DNA of 64,000 nt, taken from assembly GCA_028751875.1 (NCBI GenBank), contig CM054143.1:70580280-70644279 (forward strand). The letters are read 5' to 3'. The notes beneath the pieces are model-generated. The model had not been told where the DNA came from, ran no database searches, and was given only the letters and a program-made list of their open reading frames with translations. This document shows positions 1 through 12,495 of this stretch, in pieces. The DNA comes from Rapana venosa (lineage: Eukaryota > Mollusca > Gastropoda > Neogastropoda > Muricidae). The number at the start of each line of letters is the position of its first letter. Within the stretch, counting starts at the first letter, position 1. Both the position numbers and the translations under genes were made by a program.

Positions 1-407
1 GTAGGTAGGGGATAGGTATGGAAATAGGGAGATAGGTATGAGATAGGTAAGGGAAAATAGGAGAAGGTTAGGGAATAGGCAGGGAGAGAGGAGTGAGGGA
101 GGGAGATAGTAGGTGGGGAGAATAGATCGGGATGCATGTATGTACGTAGGTAGGATAGGGAGGAGGCGGGAGATAAGATAGGGGTGCATGTAGAAAGTAG
201 GTAGATAGGAGGGAGAGGGAGATAGGTAAAAAAAAAAAACAAAAAAAACCCCAACAACCCACAACAAGCCCCCCCTCCCTCCCTCCCCCCCACACTCCCC
301 AGCAAAAAACAAACACAAAAAACAAAATACTCAAAATCAAAACAAAACGAGAGACAAAGGGGGAAAAAAACGAGTGAGAGAGAGAGAGAGGAAGAGAGAG
401 AGAAGAG

Positions 408-450
<43 letters not shown>

Positions 451-1102
451 ATGACAATGACAATGACAATGACAAAGGTTTATTGTGTTAAGCAAATATG
501 CCATTCACAAGGGAACAGTGGGGTGGGGGACTGGGCACAAATACACATAATATTAATCAGCACAATCAATCTACCCTGCATACAACAACAACAACAACAT
601 AATTTGATTGCATAAAGCTTTCGCCCATTGAAAGGGATGGGGGTGGGGAGGTGGAGATTACACTAAACATACAATCCATTGACACAACAGCACAAATGAT
701 GAAGTCCGTGCAAGGTTTTTCCAAGTCACTGGTGTTCTGTCCTTTTAGCCCACTGCTCATGGCATTACGACACAGTATGCGTGTCCACAAATTGCGTGCA
801 AAAGTTCACTTGAATTTGGTTTCGACATCTCTCCCTCTCTCTGTCTCTGTCTCTGTTTCTCTTCTCTCTCACTCTCTCTCTCTCTCTCTCTCGCTCTCTA
901 CTCTCTCTCTCCTCTCTCTCTCTCTCACAACACACACACGCACACACACACGCACGCACGCACGCACGCTCACCCATACCCAACATCCACAACCACACAC
1001 AATCACACACCCCCTTACTACATCACGCACACACACACGCGCGCGCGCGCGCACACGACACACGCACGCACGCACAAACCCATACACATATATACCCCGC
1101 AC
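1..1102. repeat. Exact long direct repeat, copy 1
   Basis: This block matches 16,372-17,473 with no difference that I can see over 1,102 bases, an offset of 16,371. It holds the end of a GGTA/GGGA purine tract (1-230), an A/C-rich stretch, a GA run (376-447), a short TGACAA hexamer run (about 446-475), about 330 bases of unique-looking sequence, and a CT then CA microsatellite (about 826-1,080). Copy 2 stops at the first N gap while copy 1 continues into GT repeats. Complete identity in such unstable sequence points to an assembly duplication of a contig end rather than an old duplication. Confidence 0.9.
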
Positions 1103-1175
1103 TGTGTGTGTGTGTGTGTGGTGTGTAGTGCGAGTATGAGTGTAATGTGTGTGTGTGTGTGTGTGAGTGCGAGTG
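826..1175. repeat. Compound CT/CA/CG/GT microsatellite
   Basis: CT-rich runs (826-927) are followed by CA with CG steps (928-1,080) and then GT runs (1,102-1,170). Every reading frame across it is a two-residue repeat or near-repeat, so the open frames here are not genes. Confidence 0.95.
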
Positions 1176-1179
1176 TTGA

Positions 1180-2480
1180 AAAGTAATAAAATACAGAAAT
1201 TTACATGTGCACAATAAAAGCATTACAAAAAGTTTCAGTTTTGTTGTGTTTCTTTCAAACTGCATTTTGGATAAGCAACACAACTTGATTTTTAAAAAAC
1301 CAGTGAAAAAATGCATTCACACTGTTTAAATGTGAAAGCAAACTGGAAGTCCTGACAAAACAATTTAATTCATTTTCTTTAGCACTTGAAGGCTTGCATC
1401 CCTCTGATTCAGAAAAAAAAAGTTTGTGATCTGCATGAACTTTTAAGGATGCCTATCATTGTGTTCTCTAATTGTTATGTATATAACAATTTCTGTAAAA
1501 AATGCTATCTGACATGCACAATACAAAACAACAAACGTAAACAGATCTGTCAAATTTCTAAAAGGTTCACATGAAATCGAGGCAGTAGTTGTCATTCCTG
1601 CATATTGCTTCATGATGTTTCCGCCGACCATTTTGACATGACACAAAAAAAAAAAAACAAAAGAACAAAAAAAAAAAACAAAAGAATACTAAGAAGGAAA
1701 AAACCAACTCACTACAAGCTTTTTTTAACAGAATTATTGCCTGAAATTTAGTTGTTATGATGAGAAATGTCATGCCAGTTCATGAATACTGAGCGCACCT
1801 GCCTCGATGCGAACCTAGTTTCTTTGTTCATGTGGTCCCCAGCCAGTTAAACTTGTGAGCACCGATAAAAGTTTTTAATCTAAAATCACTGAGATTCAGT
1901 AATAACTATGTACAAAACAAAAAACACAGCATTTTACTTCTTCAAATGTCAGAGTAATGTGCTGTACATATAAAAGAATTTCTCTATGCTGACAATCCCA
2001 CGTCCAAAGCTTCGGTTATTTGACTCAATGAGGTCACCATTTATTTTAGTTAGTAAGAAGAGGATGGGAGGAGGGGTGGGGGGAAGAGGAGGGAGGGTAC
2101 TGTATGCAAATGAGAAATGGAAATCATCAAGGGAATTAAGCAATAAACTCAAATGAGGTATTAATTTGTTCTCAAAAAATGAGCTTTCTTATCATGTTCT
2201 GGGAATTTTTGTACGATTTATACTTAAATTTCTACAACTTCTGCAAACTGTAGGTAGTTTTTAAACATATTAGTGTTATTACTACATCTTTGAAAAACTT
2301 CACCAAAAATCCCATCCTATCAACAGTTAGCGGAATATTTATTCTTTCAATGGTGTGCGCTATGAAAAAGTTTGTGGTGTTTATAGATCCCCGAACATGA
2401 TAGAAGATGAAGCAACGAAAATTCAGCAGGTCGTGCTTTCAAGCAAGTAGTCATCATTCTTGCAAATGAATATGACAGAT
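1180..2480. other. Intergenic, no gene recognised
   Basis: This is AT-rich non-repetitive sequence with A-runs near 1,650-1,690. Short open frames on both strands show no family motif. Nothing else is supported. Confidence 0.5.
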
Positions 2481-3757
2481 GTTTAGTTGATGCTTTTAAA
2501 CATTTACTGGTATATTGTATTTAAGTTTCTTTATATACGGTCCTGTATTCATGAAGAAACTGGGGTGCATAGTGGGTCAAATTTGCCTGTGCTTTCAGCT
2601 ACGCTTTCCCAGCTAGTGGTGGCCGTGGTCCTACCTAATGTCAGTCACACACTTCTGGGCCAGAACTAAATTAACATGGAAAAAAAATCATTAATACATC
2701 ATCAGGTTTTCTGCTGTTATGATGCCCACACAGACGATGTAAAATGCAATAAAATTTCCCTCAGACTGAAGAAAAACGCGGATTCAATGACACTGTACAA
2801 TCCATCTCCACAGGGGCAGCCCTTCTTTCCACTTACTGGTGCACAGTGATCCTGGTCCTCCTCTATCCATGAAGCAGCAGCAGCAAGGGAGGGAACTGTT
2901 CAGGAGATGGGCAGCACTGCTGAAGGGCCCAAGTCTAGGTCAAGTCAAGGGGTCTGGAGCTTCTTCCTTCCTTACATACTGGCAAGCTGGGAGACATGTG
3001 GTGGATCCTGATGTCACGGACCTGTTTCACCGAGAAAACAACACACAGTCACCACTGACAGCAGCAGGACACAACAATCACCACCAGGAATTACCATGAG
3101 GCGGGACAGGGCAGGAAAGCCTAGGGTCAGAGCTCATGCACTCCAGATCTGATGGCCCAGATCAAGCCACCCACAGAGGTGCCCCCGTTTTTAACTTTTC
3201 TGTTTTAGGGATTTTACCCCTGGAGAGTGGAGTTTCACATCAATACTGACACCACTCACCCTGAAAATCCTTTGGACGAACTATAAAAACAAAAGCCCCA
3301 GGTGCAAAACGCCCGCAGAACATCTTGTGCATAGACACATTATAACACAGGGTGATTTTTAAAAAAAAATCCAATACTGTTTTCTGCTTTTTCTTTCTTT
3401 TTTACCAAGCCAGTGTTTGCCAAATATTAATGCTTCAACAAACATGAGCAGAGAAGATGTCCTAAGTAGTAGGCCATAACACTTTAAACAGTATAGTGAA
3501 TACCCGAAGCATGCAAAGCTACTGAAACAATAGACAGAGCCAAGTATGAAGTAACCACCTTTCAGACTCAACATTTAATTATTCAAAATTTTAATAATTA
3601 GTATATTACAGTGGATGTCAAAGTCTATGGAAAGGTGTGACCCTTCCCCTCCTAAAAGCAGGGGTCAGGGGCTGTGCCCTACTGAAGCTGAAGCATTTTT
3701 TCTAAAATCAGACAAACCGTCCTTCTGGAAATGAAAACAATACCTCAATCCTTTTAC

Positions 3758-3843
3758 TGCCTGAAAACATCCACATCAAAAGTCTTCAAAATGGTTGGGA
3801 TTGTCACATGTGGGTGTTGTGCCCAGAAGAATTTTTCCGCCAT
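3758..3843 (-). CDS. Candidate short first exon (weak)
   Basis: The minus strand starts ATGGCGGAAAAA at 3,843 and stays open for 28 codons to a possible donor (CA, then GTAAAA) at 3,757. The start context is like that of the better exon at 5,353, and both begin Met-Ala-Glu-Lys. The donor is weak, an in-frame stop follows at once, and no upstream promoter elements stand out. I do not recognise the peptide. It could be chance, or an alternative first exon of the same unit. Confidence 0.18.
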
Positions 3844-4311
3844 TAACCCTTAGCCTAGCCAAGGATTTTTGCTTATAAAATAAATATAGGAAAATCCTAT
3901 TTTGCCAGGGAACTTTCGTTACAAATGGCTACAGTTGAAAAAAAAATACTGTAAATAAATTCTGAACTAATGTACCCATAAAATATATTCATTTAAAGGA
4001 AAATGAACAATGTAAGATTAAAATACTGTTAATAGTATCATTATAATAATTAGTATGCTTTAAGAAAGTTATGCCTATAATAAAAAAGAATGTACATTTC
4101 GCAAAGTCAATCACATGACCAACATTCCGGAAAAGAGCTCGTGGCAGGTTGAGAGACATGGTTTATCTGCCATTCCAGAACAAGCAAATTCAGCAAGCAA
4201 AAGGTTTATTATATAATACAAGTATAGCAGTACAGGGGTTCATTCAAACCACACTGATAAAATTCAAAGACTTTTTCCAGATACTTAATGAAACAATCTC
4301 TCAAAAGCATG

Positions 4312-4468
4312 CAGGCACACACCCACACAGCATGCATGTGCACACACACGACCAACGCACAGACACACACGCACATACACACATTCACTCGCTCACTCTC
4401 TTGCTTACAGTACACACAACAGAACACAACCCACACACACAGGATCACACATACACACACAGAACAAA
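4312..4468. repeat. CA microsatellite
   Basis: Interrupted ACAC repeats. The open frames on both strands are Thr/His or Val/Cys repeats and are not coding. Confidence 0.9.
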
Positions 4469-4624
4469 TGCCCCCCCCTAACCTGCTTACTCAATATATC
4501 ATCTTGAAGAGAGATATATACATAATACTATAGTAAATACACATTAACATGACATAAGGGCTATGAATTGCCAAATTGTGTTTAAGGTGGCAATCAAATG
4601 ATAGAGCACATCATAGGTAAGGAA

Positions 4625-4915
4625 AGGTAAAGTAGTCCATAACCTATAAGGTGTAGGGAGCAAGCGTCAGAGACCCACTTCTCAAGGCCAGCATATTGAG
4701 GGCGGCGCCCATCTCCTCATCCCGTCCTGCTTTACCTTCCCTGACCCTAAAGAGGGCAGTAACCCATTTACAGCTGGGGTTGAAACTGGGGAACTGTACT
4801 GAAGCCAAGGCGCGCAAACGGTCCCACCCATCCAACTGGTAACCCACGCTCGATGATGCTTAACTTGGCTGGGGGAAAGCGAGTGCTCCGACCACTGAGC
4901 TATCCGTCCCCCTTG
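4625..4915 (-). mobile_element. tRNA/5S-like composite SINE, copy A
   Basis: Read on the minus strand, the head contains TAGCTCAGTGGTCGGAGCAC, a good tRNA box A (internal pol III promoter). It is followed by a block resembling the middle of 5S rRNA (AGCCAAGTTAAGCA, then GGTTACCAGTTGGATGGGTG). A unique body and a tail ending in GGTTATGGACT-like sequence and CTTTACC complete it. The same roughly 290-base unit recurs at 9,943, 24,080, 26,562 and 53,985, so this is an interspersed SINE rather than a tRNA or 5S gene. It does not code; its replication would depend on LINE proteins (known for SINEs in general). Confidence 0.75.
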
Positions 4916-5273
4916 ATAGCAAAGATAGGCTTCAAATACAATTAATATGATAATTTACTGCCTGAATCACACATCCAAAATGTTATGGCATAAGCTGTAG
5001 ATCTTTATAGTTTTTATAGTGCGAAACTGAGATTATTTCATTACACTAATTCGGGTTTAAAAAATGATATGAGTTTAGACTTAAACGTCTTCAGATTTTC
5101 ATTTTAAAAACCAACAACAGCAACACTTCATACTAACTAGGAAGTGATACCCCATCTACTCAGTAAAGGATCCATGTCTATTTTCGTTACAACTGCTTAC
5201 TGTCATGTTCTAAGCAAATCTACACTCACCAATAAATACTACACTTTAATCAAATCGAAGCACATGTACTTAC

Positions 5274-5353
5274 TGTGAGGTAGAGGCAAAAAACTGTCTG
5301 CAAAGATGAACGAATACTGTGACAACAAACTCCTGTTGGTATTTTTCCGCCAT
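5274..5353 (-). CDS. Candidate first coding exon of an unidentified gene
   Basis: On the minus strand ATGGCGGAAAAATACC begins at 5,353 in a good start context (ACAAATGGCGG). It is open for 26 codons plus two bases to a strong donor, ACA then GTAAGTA, at 5,273. The peptide begins MAEKYQQEFVVTVF, and I do not recognise the family. The 60 bases upstream carry ETS-like and CCAAT-like sites, as in TATA-less animal promoters. The gene would run towards 1; no further exon can be assigned with confidence. This is the best host-gene signal in the first 18 kb. Confidence 0.45.
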
Positions 5354-5379
5354 TTGTAATCGAGAAAGTAACAAGTTGT

Positions 5380-5410
5380 GATTGGCGGAAGTAGAGGAAC
5401 CGGAAGTCCA
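5380..5410 (-). promoter_or_regulatory. Putative TATA-less promoter (CCAAT and ETS-like sites)
   Basis: On the minus strand two ETS-type cores, GGACTTCCGG (5,400-5,409) and ACTTCCGCC, lie just upstream of CCAAT (5,381-5,385). All are about 30-60 bases before the ATG at 5,353. This close spacing is typical of housekeeping animal promoters and supports the exon call. Transcription itself is inferred. Confidence 0.4.
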
Positions 5411-5811
5411 AAACATTTGGTTTTGTTTTCTTTTGGACTTTCGATTTCCAGCCAGCATATTTCAAGAGTCTGTGGTATAGTTTCTAGCTTTTATGATATA
5501 AATTTACTGGCATTTTTAGTATGATATGATCCTATTTTTTTTATGTAGATGTGAAACCTGTCTTACATCTTACAATTATTTCTGGAAGAGAAGAGGTGTG
5601 TTGTGTGTGTGTGTGTGTGTGTGAGGATGTGACATGCCAAAGACAATGACCAATTCTTTTATTTCGAGGATAATGAATAAGCACTCATGTGCTTTTTTAC
5701 ATCAAGTTCCCTGCCCGTAGGGATGCATCACTCATAATAAACCCAATACATATACTCTCGCACACAGTAAAACAAAGGGAAATAACCCAATTCACCACCC
5801 CACCCACCCTT

Positions 5812-6165
5812 AAAAAAAAACGAACAAAAAACCAACAAACAAAAGAAAACCCTAAAGAACACCCCCCCCCCCCCCCCCTCCCAAAAAAAAAACCCAACCA
5901 AAAGGGAAACAAACAAAGTAAAATTAATTTACAAAAACAAACCAACAAAAAGAAGAAAAAAAGAAGAAAAAGAGAAAAACAAACAACAAGAAGAAGAATA
6001 ACAACAAAACCAAGAAAAAAAACAAAAAAAAAAAAACAAGAAAAAACAAAAAAAAAAAAAAAAAAGAAAAAAAAACCAAAAAACAAAAAAAAGCTAAAAA
6101 AAAAAATAAGAAAAAAAATTAAAAGAAAAGAAAAAAGATAAAAAAAAAAAAAAAAAAATAAGACC
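5812..6165. repeat. A-rich low-complexity tract
   Basis: About 350 bases of A-runs broken by C or G, with a 20-base C-run near 5,860. Long open frames on both strands are Lys-rich or Phe-rich artefacts. Confidence 0.9.
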
Positions 6166-6369
6166 ACAAACTAAAAAAGTCATAAAAATAAACATCTAAA
6201 ACATTGTCAAATAGTAACACATACTTGGTTACATATAACAATAAGATATTGAAATAGGAATTCATTAAAACTTAAGTACAGCCACAATAAATCCCAATAA
6301 AGTATGTGAAAATATAAAGTATGAAATCCTTTATCAGGAGACACTATAACTATAAAGCAAATGATAAAA

Positions 6370-6401
6370 GGTGAGAGAGACAGACAGAGAGAAGAGAGAG
6401 C

Positions 6402-6432
<31 letters not shown>

Positions 6433-6465
6433 TTTGTGTGTGGTGTGTGTGGTGTGAAGTCCAAG
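6370..6465. repeat. GA/GT microsatellite
   Basis: A GA run (6,373-6,422) is joined to GT repeats. Between here and 7,300 I see only AT-rich spacer, short GT runs and a poly-A stretch at about 6,764-6,790. Confidence 0.85.
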
Positions 6466-7334
6466 TCAAGTGAATATTTTTTTTCCAGATGGTACATTGA
6501 TAAGCAATGCCATTTGCTGTTTTTTCCATCAAGCATCATCTAAGAACCAAATTCTTAATGATTATACTGAAATACTACATTATTTGCATCCTTTACCATT
6601 AAAATTAGACAGTGTGTGTGTGGTGTGTGTTCACAGATAATAATCAAATATAAATTCCTCAAACAGTACACCATCACCATCATGGGGGTATGGAGAGAAG
6701 CTGGGGGGAGGGGGGGGGAGATATCCAGGGAACATGACCGAGATCTGGGGAGGTGATTTTTGAAAAAAAAAAAAAAAAAAAAAAAAAAAACAATAATCCA
6801 TCAGTTTTTAAACAGTTGGTTTTATAAACTGTGATGTTGTCCATTCAGCCTTAAGAAATCTTCATAATAGAAAGGGAAAGAATAATGTGCAGATGTTAAA
6901 CTATAAAAGAGAAATGCAGCTGACCGAAACCACATTTGGGTTTTTTGTCAGACAGTTTTTCCCTTTCCTGTTTGGACACTCAACTGTGTGCTGGAAGGGA
7001 GGGGTGCCCAACAGAATTGTGGGGATGTTTTTTTTTTAATTAAATCAAGACACTGTGTGTTGTGTGTGTGTGGTGTAAGTGGTGTGTTTCATTGAATTTG
7101 TAATAATCTATTACTTGTAACTGGCTGCATGTAAAGACTATGATGAATGAAAGCGCTTGATTTGTGTTTTTAGCAAGATATAAGGCAGTACAAATTCCAT
7201 TATTATCATTATTATTATTATTATTATTCTGTATATACTTTAAAAAAAAAAAAAAAATATATATATAATAATATAATAATTATGGTTAATGGGTTTAGGG
7301 GAGGATCATGCATGTAGTATGTATTAAATGTAAA

Positions 7335-7360
7335 TGTATGTGTGTGTGTGTGTGTGGTGT

Positions 7361-7398
<38 letters not shown>

Positions 7399-7423
7399 GT
7401 GTATGTGTGTGTGTGTGTGGTGG

Positions 7424-7485
<62 letters not shown>
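7335..7485. repeat. GT microsatellite
   Basis: About 150 bases of nearly uninterrupted GT. The open frames on both strands are Val/Cys or Thr/His repeats. Confidence 0.95.
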
Positions 7486-7689
7486 TTGAGAAAAAAGAGT
7501 GAGGAAAAACAAGTGCAGGTAACCAGTTTACAACTTCATTCTCAACAAAAAAAATGATTTTTAGTCCAAGATTCAAAAAACAAAAAAAGGTCACTTAACT
7601 ACAGGATAAACAATGAAGGCAGCATTAGGGGAATATTTGGAGTAAGGACCATGAGCTTTGGCCTGACATGACTGAATGCAGTTTTCACA

Positions 7690-7691
7690 CA

Positions 7692-7751
<60 letters not shown>

Positions 7752-7908
7752 CACACACACACACTCACAGAGATGATATACATATATATATAAATATATA
7801 TACTATAATAATATAAATATATCTATATATATTATATATATATATATGTATATAGTATAGGTTTATGTTTGTTTTGGTTAGGTTGTTAATTCAGAAGTGC
7901 AGTCTACG

Positions 7909-7941
<33 letters not shown>

Positions 7942-8025
7942 TGGTGTTGAGTTGTGTGTGATGAGAGTGAGTGAGTGAGTGATGTGTGTGTTGTGTGTGT
8001 GTGTGTGTGTGTGTGTTGTTGTCAT
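7690..8025. repeat. CA, TA and GT microsatellite cluster
   Basis: CA repeats (7,692-7,765), then an AT-rich TATA run (7,775-7,860), a short spacer and GT repeats (7,908-8,025). CA and GT tracts on one strand can pair as a long hairpin, which would also make the region hard to assemble. Confidence 0.9.
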
Positions 8026-8454
8026 GCTGTACTTCAGTTATAACAGAATTACTTTGTACTTATTTTTTTTGGGGGGTCATTAGGTAGGTTTTTTTCTCTT
8101 CTTTAGATTTTCCATTTGTTGTTTTTGTTGTTGTTGTTTTTTAGGAGAGGTGGTTTGGTTATTTCATTTCAATTTGCCGATTGTTTTTATTTTTGTCCTT
8201 ACATAGAACTATAATTATATATTTGGTGCTTTGTTTGTTTCAGCAACAACCAGCCAATCACCAGGATTTCCTGACAGCATTGGGCATGACACTGATAAGA
8301 AGCTGCCCTTTTAGGAAGGCAACATTCCTTTAGGTAATGCTTTTTAAAAATATAATAGATTTATTCTTTTATTTCAAGGTTGATGGAATAAGTGTGCACC
8401 AGTTCCCATGTGTATGCCCTTTTGTCAGTTTGTCGCTCCATTTTTCCCCACTGG

Positions 8455-9700
8455 CACACAACAAAAAACAACAACAACAACAACAATAAATAATAATAAT
8501 ATAATAGTAATAAATAACAATGGAATTTATACAGCACTATATCTTGCCCCCCCCCCCTTGGCCAATGGATCTTGCCCCCCCCAAAAAAAAAAAAAAAATC
8601 AAACGCTTTCTTCCTTCATCCTAGTCTTTTTCACATGCAGCCAGTACTAATTAATAGACTTTTACAAATTCAAAATGTAAACACACAAGTGACGCACAAT
8701 TAATATAGTTTTTACAAAATTCAACAAATGTAAACGCTAGGGCATGGTTTTTTACAAACTCAAATGTAAACACAACAGCACACGCACACTACACAAACCA
8801 ACACACGCAACATACACACACACACACCACACACCACTCAAATCACACACACAAAACAAGAAAAAACGACGCTACACACACACACACAACACACATACGC
8901 ACAACCTCCACATAAATAAAACGACACGCACGCACCGCGCACGCCACGCACACATACACACACACAACGCACACCAACACACACACACACAAAGAAAGTA
9001 CGACACCACCGACACACATACGCACACACACACACGCACGCACACACGCACACACACACAATAGTAAAACACAAAGACGCTCACAGATACACACCACACA
9101 CACGACACACACACACACACGCCCGTGTTATTTGTAAGCACAAGGGTTGCTGGCAGCAGAGTGGAGGGAACGAGAAGGAGTGACAGGTGAAGACATTCAC
9201 AGAGGAAGAAGGGTCTGTTTTTTGTGGAGAACCTTTGGTTGTAACAGGGGGTACTGATCTTATAGTTTACTCTCTGTGGCACAGGCAACCAGTGGAACGA
9301 TCGCAAGAGAGGAGCAATGTGCACAGAATTTTTTCTTTCTGAGAACTAGCCGAGCTGCATGAGTTTTTGTATACGTTGAAGAGGGTGGATAGATGATGCG
9401 GTCAGACTAGCCAGAAGAGAATTGCAATTGTCCAGACGTGAGAGAAATGAAAGAAGTGACTAGTTTCGATGTTTCAACAGTGGAGGACAGGTAGCTGGTT
9501 TCGCGAACTGCAGTGATTGCGCCTCAATTGATATTAGCACGACTGGCAGTTTGGGTGATGCAATTTTTTTATGGGGCATGGAGAGTGTGTTGTCGATACG
9601 ACCCGTACCTATATTATTTCACAGCAGTAGATAGAGGGACAAAGACGTATTGAGCCCGAATTCTATTGAAGCTTTTTGACGGAAAAGAGTTTGTGTTTGG
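8455..9700 (-). pseudogene. CR1/L2-like LINE, 3-prime end, decayed
   Basis: On the minus strand a stretch at about 9,324-9,240 reads LLRSFHWLPV, the conserved C-terminal block found after the reverse transcriptase in Jockey/CR1/L2-type LINEs. Towards lower coordinates it runs through a CA expansion (8,780-9,120) into a 3-prime region whose minus strand includes a GGAATTC-type tail and ATT/GTT repeats near 8,460-8,520. The region at 47,370-48,215 is a diverged copy with the same order. The 5-prime part is missing, so it is a dead, truncated retrotransposon. Function is known for the family only: reverse transcription and target-primed insertion. Confidence 0.6.
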
Positions 9701-9942
9701 ACCCTACAACATGCTTCGTTTTAATCCTGTATTGCATAAGCTTAACTTGTTTCTCTATCATAGCCAATTTTGGATATACTTGAAGGCCGTAAGTCATATT
9801 TGTCAAGAGAGAAGGCAGATTTTCCCAGGAGTATAGTGCTATGAATCTGAGAGACCATCTGCATAAAAAATGATAGGTATTACATGTGCGACAGAATTTC
9901 TGCGTGCATCGAACACAGAAAGATCAGTTTCTACTCATCCTA

Positions 9943-10240
9943 AGGGGACGGGATACTCAGAGGTCGAGCACATCGCCTTTCCCCCCAAGCCAAGTTAAGC
10001 AGCGTCGGCGTGGTTACCATTGGATGTGACCGATTGGCGCGCCTTGGTTTCAGTACAATTCCCCAGTTCACCCTGCTGTAAATGGGTACCCTGCCCTCCT
10101 TTAGGTCAGGAAGGTAGAGCCAGCGAGGGAGAGGAGATGGCGCCAACCCTCAATAAGCTGGCCCTAGAGAAGTGAGGTCTCTGACGCCTCGCTCCCCTAC
10201 AACCTTATGGTTATAAGGGACTAAGACTTCCTTTACCTTT
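9943..10240 (+). mobile_element. tRNA/5S-like composite SINE, copy B
   Basis: Same unit as copy A, here on the plus strand. The box A region is damaged (ATACTCAGAGGTCGAGCAC), the 5S-like block reads AAGTTAAGCAGCGTCGGCG followed by GGTTACC, and the tail ends in CTTCCTTTACC near 10,238. It lies just beyond the LINE tail at 8,455-9,700. Confidence 0.75.
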
Positions 10241-10261
10241 ATATTACCTTACCTAGAGGAC

Positions 10262-10630
10262 TTGTGTGTGTGTGTGTGGTGGTGTGTGTGTGGTGTGTGT
10301 GTCTGGTGGTGTGTGTGTGTGTGTGTGTGGATGTGTGTGTGTGAGTGTGTTGTGTTGTGTAAATATATTGAGAAATTGGGTGGTTATATGTGCGTGCCCT
10401 ATATTTATGTGTGAGTAATGTAATGTGTGGTGAGTGTGGTGTTTGTGTTTGTGCGCGCACTAACAGCTAAAGAACAAAAACAGTAAACTACACACGCTTG
10501 TTTGCATGTGAGCATGGAGTGTTTGCTGAGTGGTGAATGTGTGATTGTGTGTGTGTGTGTTCGTGTCCCTGTGTGTGCTGCGTGCATGCTGCGGCGGTGC
10601 GTGTGTGCGTGCGTGCGGTGCGGTGCGTGC

Positions 10631-10670
<40 letters not shown>

Positions 10671-10715
10671 TGTGTGGTTGTTTGTGTGTGTGTGTGTGAG
10701 TGAGTGAGTGAGTGC
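10262..10715. repeat. GT-rich microsatellite block
   Basis: Two GT-rich runs (10,262-10,355 and 10,540-10,705), separated by a spacer with scattered GT. No coding signal. Confidence 0.9.
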
Positions 10716-10864
10716 CATGAAATGACCTAGAGCAACATACAGTTTATAAAAAAAGCAACAACTTAGTGCCCTAAGCTTTTGGAAAGGACTATTGGTGGAT
10801 TAATCAAGATCATGTTATCTAAATCTAAACAAGTCAAGGATAACAAGTAGAAAATAATACCCTC

Positions 10865-11250
10865 CGAAAATTAACTAACAACAGATACTATAACAATGAA
10901 CTAACAACAGATACTAAAACAATTAACTAAAACAGAATACTATAACAATTAACTAACAACAGATACTATAATAATATAACTAAGCAACAGATACTATACA
11001 TTAACTAACAACAGATAACCTATATACATAACTAACAACAGATACTATAACAATGAACTAACAACAGATACTATAACAATGAACTAACAACAGATACTAT
11101 AACAATGAAACTAACAACAGATACTATACAATAACTAACAACAGATACTAAAACAATGACTAACAACAGATACTATAACAATGAACTAACAACAGATACG
11201 ATAACAATGAACTAACAACAGATACTATAAAAATGGAACTAACAACAATA
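10865..11250. repeat. 26-bp minisatellite, about 15 units
   Basis: The unit contains ACTAACAACAGATACTATAA followed by CAATGA, with a period of 26. Units differ by single-base indels. Adjacent units are separated by no spacer, so this is a tandem array and not CRISPR-like. Confidence 0.9.
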
Positions 11251-12490
11251 CCCATATCAAGCTCGAAAAGTGGATACTTTGGGAAACGCTAACACATAGT
11301 AGGGTAGATATCCTGCACAAAAGCATGGGGTAAACAACACAGGGCATTAAGAGAGGATTTACAGAACAGGTCATGAATGATGAAGCTTTGAAACAGGGTG
11401 ATCCATCACAAGGAAGATACCGACTGGCTGTGAAGCAACATTCAGAAATTCTGCAGAGAAGTCCTATCATTGTTTAGGAAAGCTGTTAAGCGTTACAGAT
11501 TATTCTAAAAGTAAGGGATCTTTCAAAAGTGGATAGATGATTTCTTTAATCTAGGACAACCGTAAAGCAGATGTACTGACCCAAATTTGTTTTCCGCACA
11601 TGCATAGTATGTTCTTGAGTATTTTGTGCGAAAAGCATTTAAACGGATCTATATGCCAGGCATGAGAAATTTCTAAAAGCAGACCAATGGCTTTGCAACA
11701 GAAACTCTAGTGTTTTGTACATCCATCATATTTAGGCACTTTTGAGAGGGTGTACAAGCAATTAGAACTTTGGAATTTTTTAATTGCATTATCATAGGAA
11801 GTATGCATTAAAAGTTCATAACCCTCTCGCAAGTCTAACGGAAATATTGACTAAAAGTGATCCTTCCAACATTGCGTGCTCCTCGTCGCGCAGCTCCTAT
11901 CGACCCATTTCATTAGGAATGATCCCACATGGGAAGGACCCAGCAAAAAGTAACACTGAATTGCCTTTCAACGACAATAAAATGAACATGTTTGATTTCA
12001 GTGATGCATTTCTTGTCTAGTATTTTGATTTAAGGAATTTAAAATGCCCCACAATACGATTTAGAATCAAAGCATAGTAACCATTTTCAAAACTTTTGAA
12101 GAGTGGAACAAAATAGTTGAGAGCCATCAAATGTTGCCAAAAGCTCCGCAGTAAAGATAGAAACGCACCATTATATGACATATTTTTCTCCATGTATGGG
12201 CTGGAATAAGGAAAGCGCACCTATCCTGTTGTTATGGAGGTGTGATCCCTCATGGTCTGTTTGAAAAGTGTGTTCACCTTGGCGGTCTGCGGCAGCATGG
12301 TTTTCCATCTCCTTGTTGGATGCGCAAGTTTGTGTGTTTCTACGCCTCCTTTTCGAAAAGTCGTGCATCCTGGTTTGGTGTTGGAACCTAGAATCCTATT
12401 TTCACAACAGTTTCGTTCACTATCATTGACTTTTCGAAATAGTTCAATGAATAGTTTTCATCTATTGAATATATAGTTCTTTTTACCAAA
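11250..12490. other. Intergenic, no gene recognised
   Basis: AT-rich sequence. Open frames of 60-80 codons on both strands (for example 11,784-12,020 plus) show no recognisable motif. Confidence 0.4.
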
Positions 12491-12495
12491 CTACA

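Noticed and set aside
2839..3099. 86-codon plus-strand frame, or a minus-strand exon at about 2,990-3,035
   Set aside because: The plus frame has a non-ATG start and no motif. The minus strand has splice-like borders around a 14-residue peptide, which is too little to call.
8242..8330. Possible terminal exon after a TTTGTTTCAG acceptor
   Set aside because: A 29-codon frame with one splice-like signal and no partner exon is not enough.
10865..11250. CRISPR-like array
   Set aside because: Units follow each other with no unique spacers, and the setting is eukaryotic. The same applies to 12,496-13,010.
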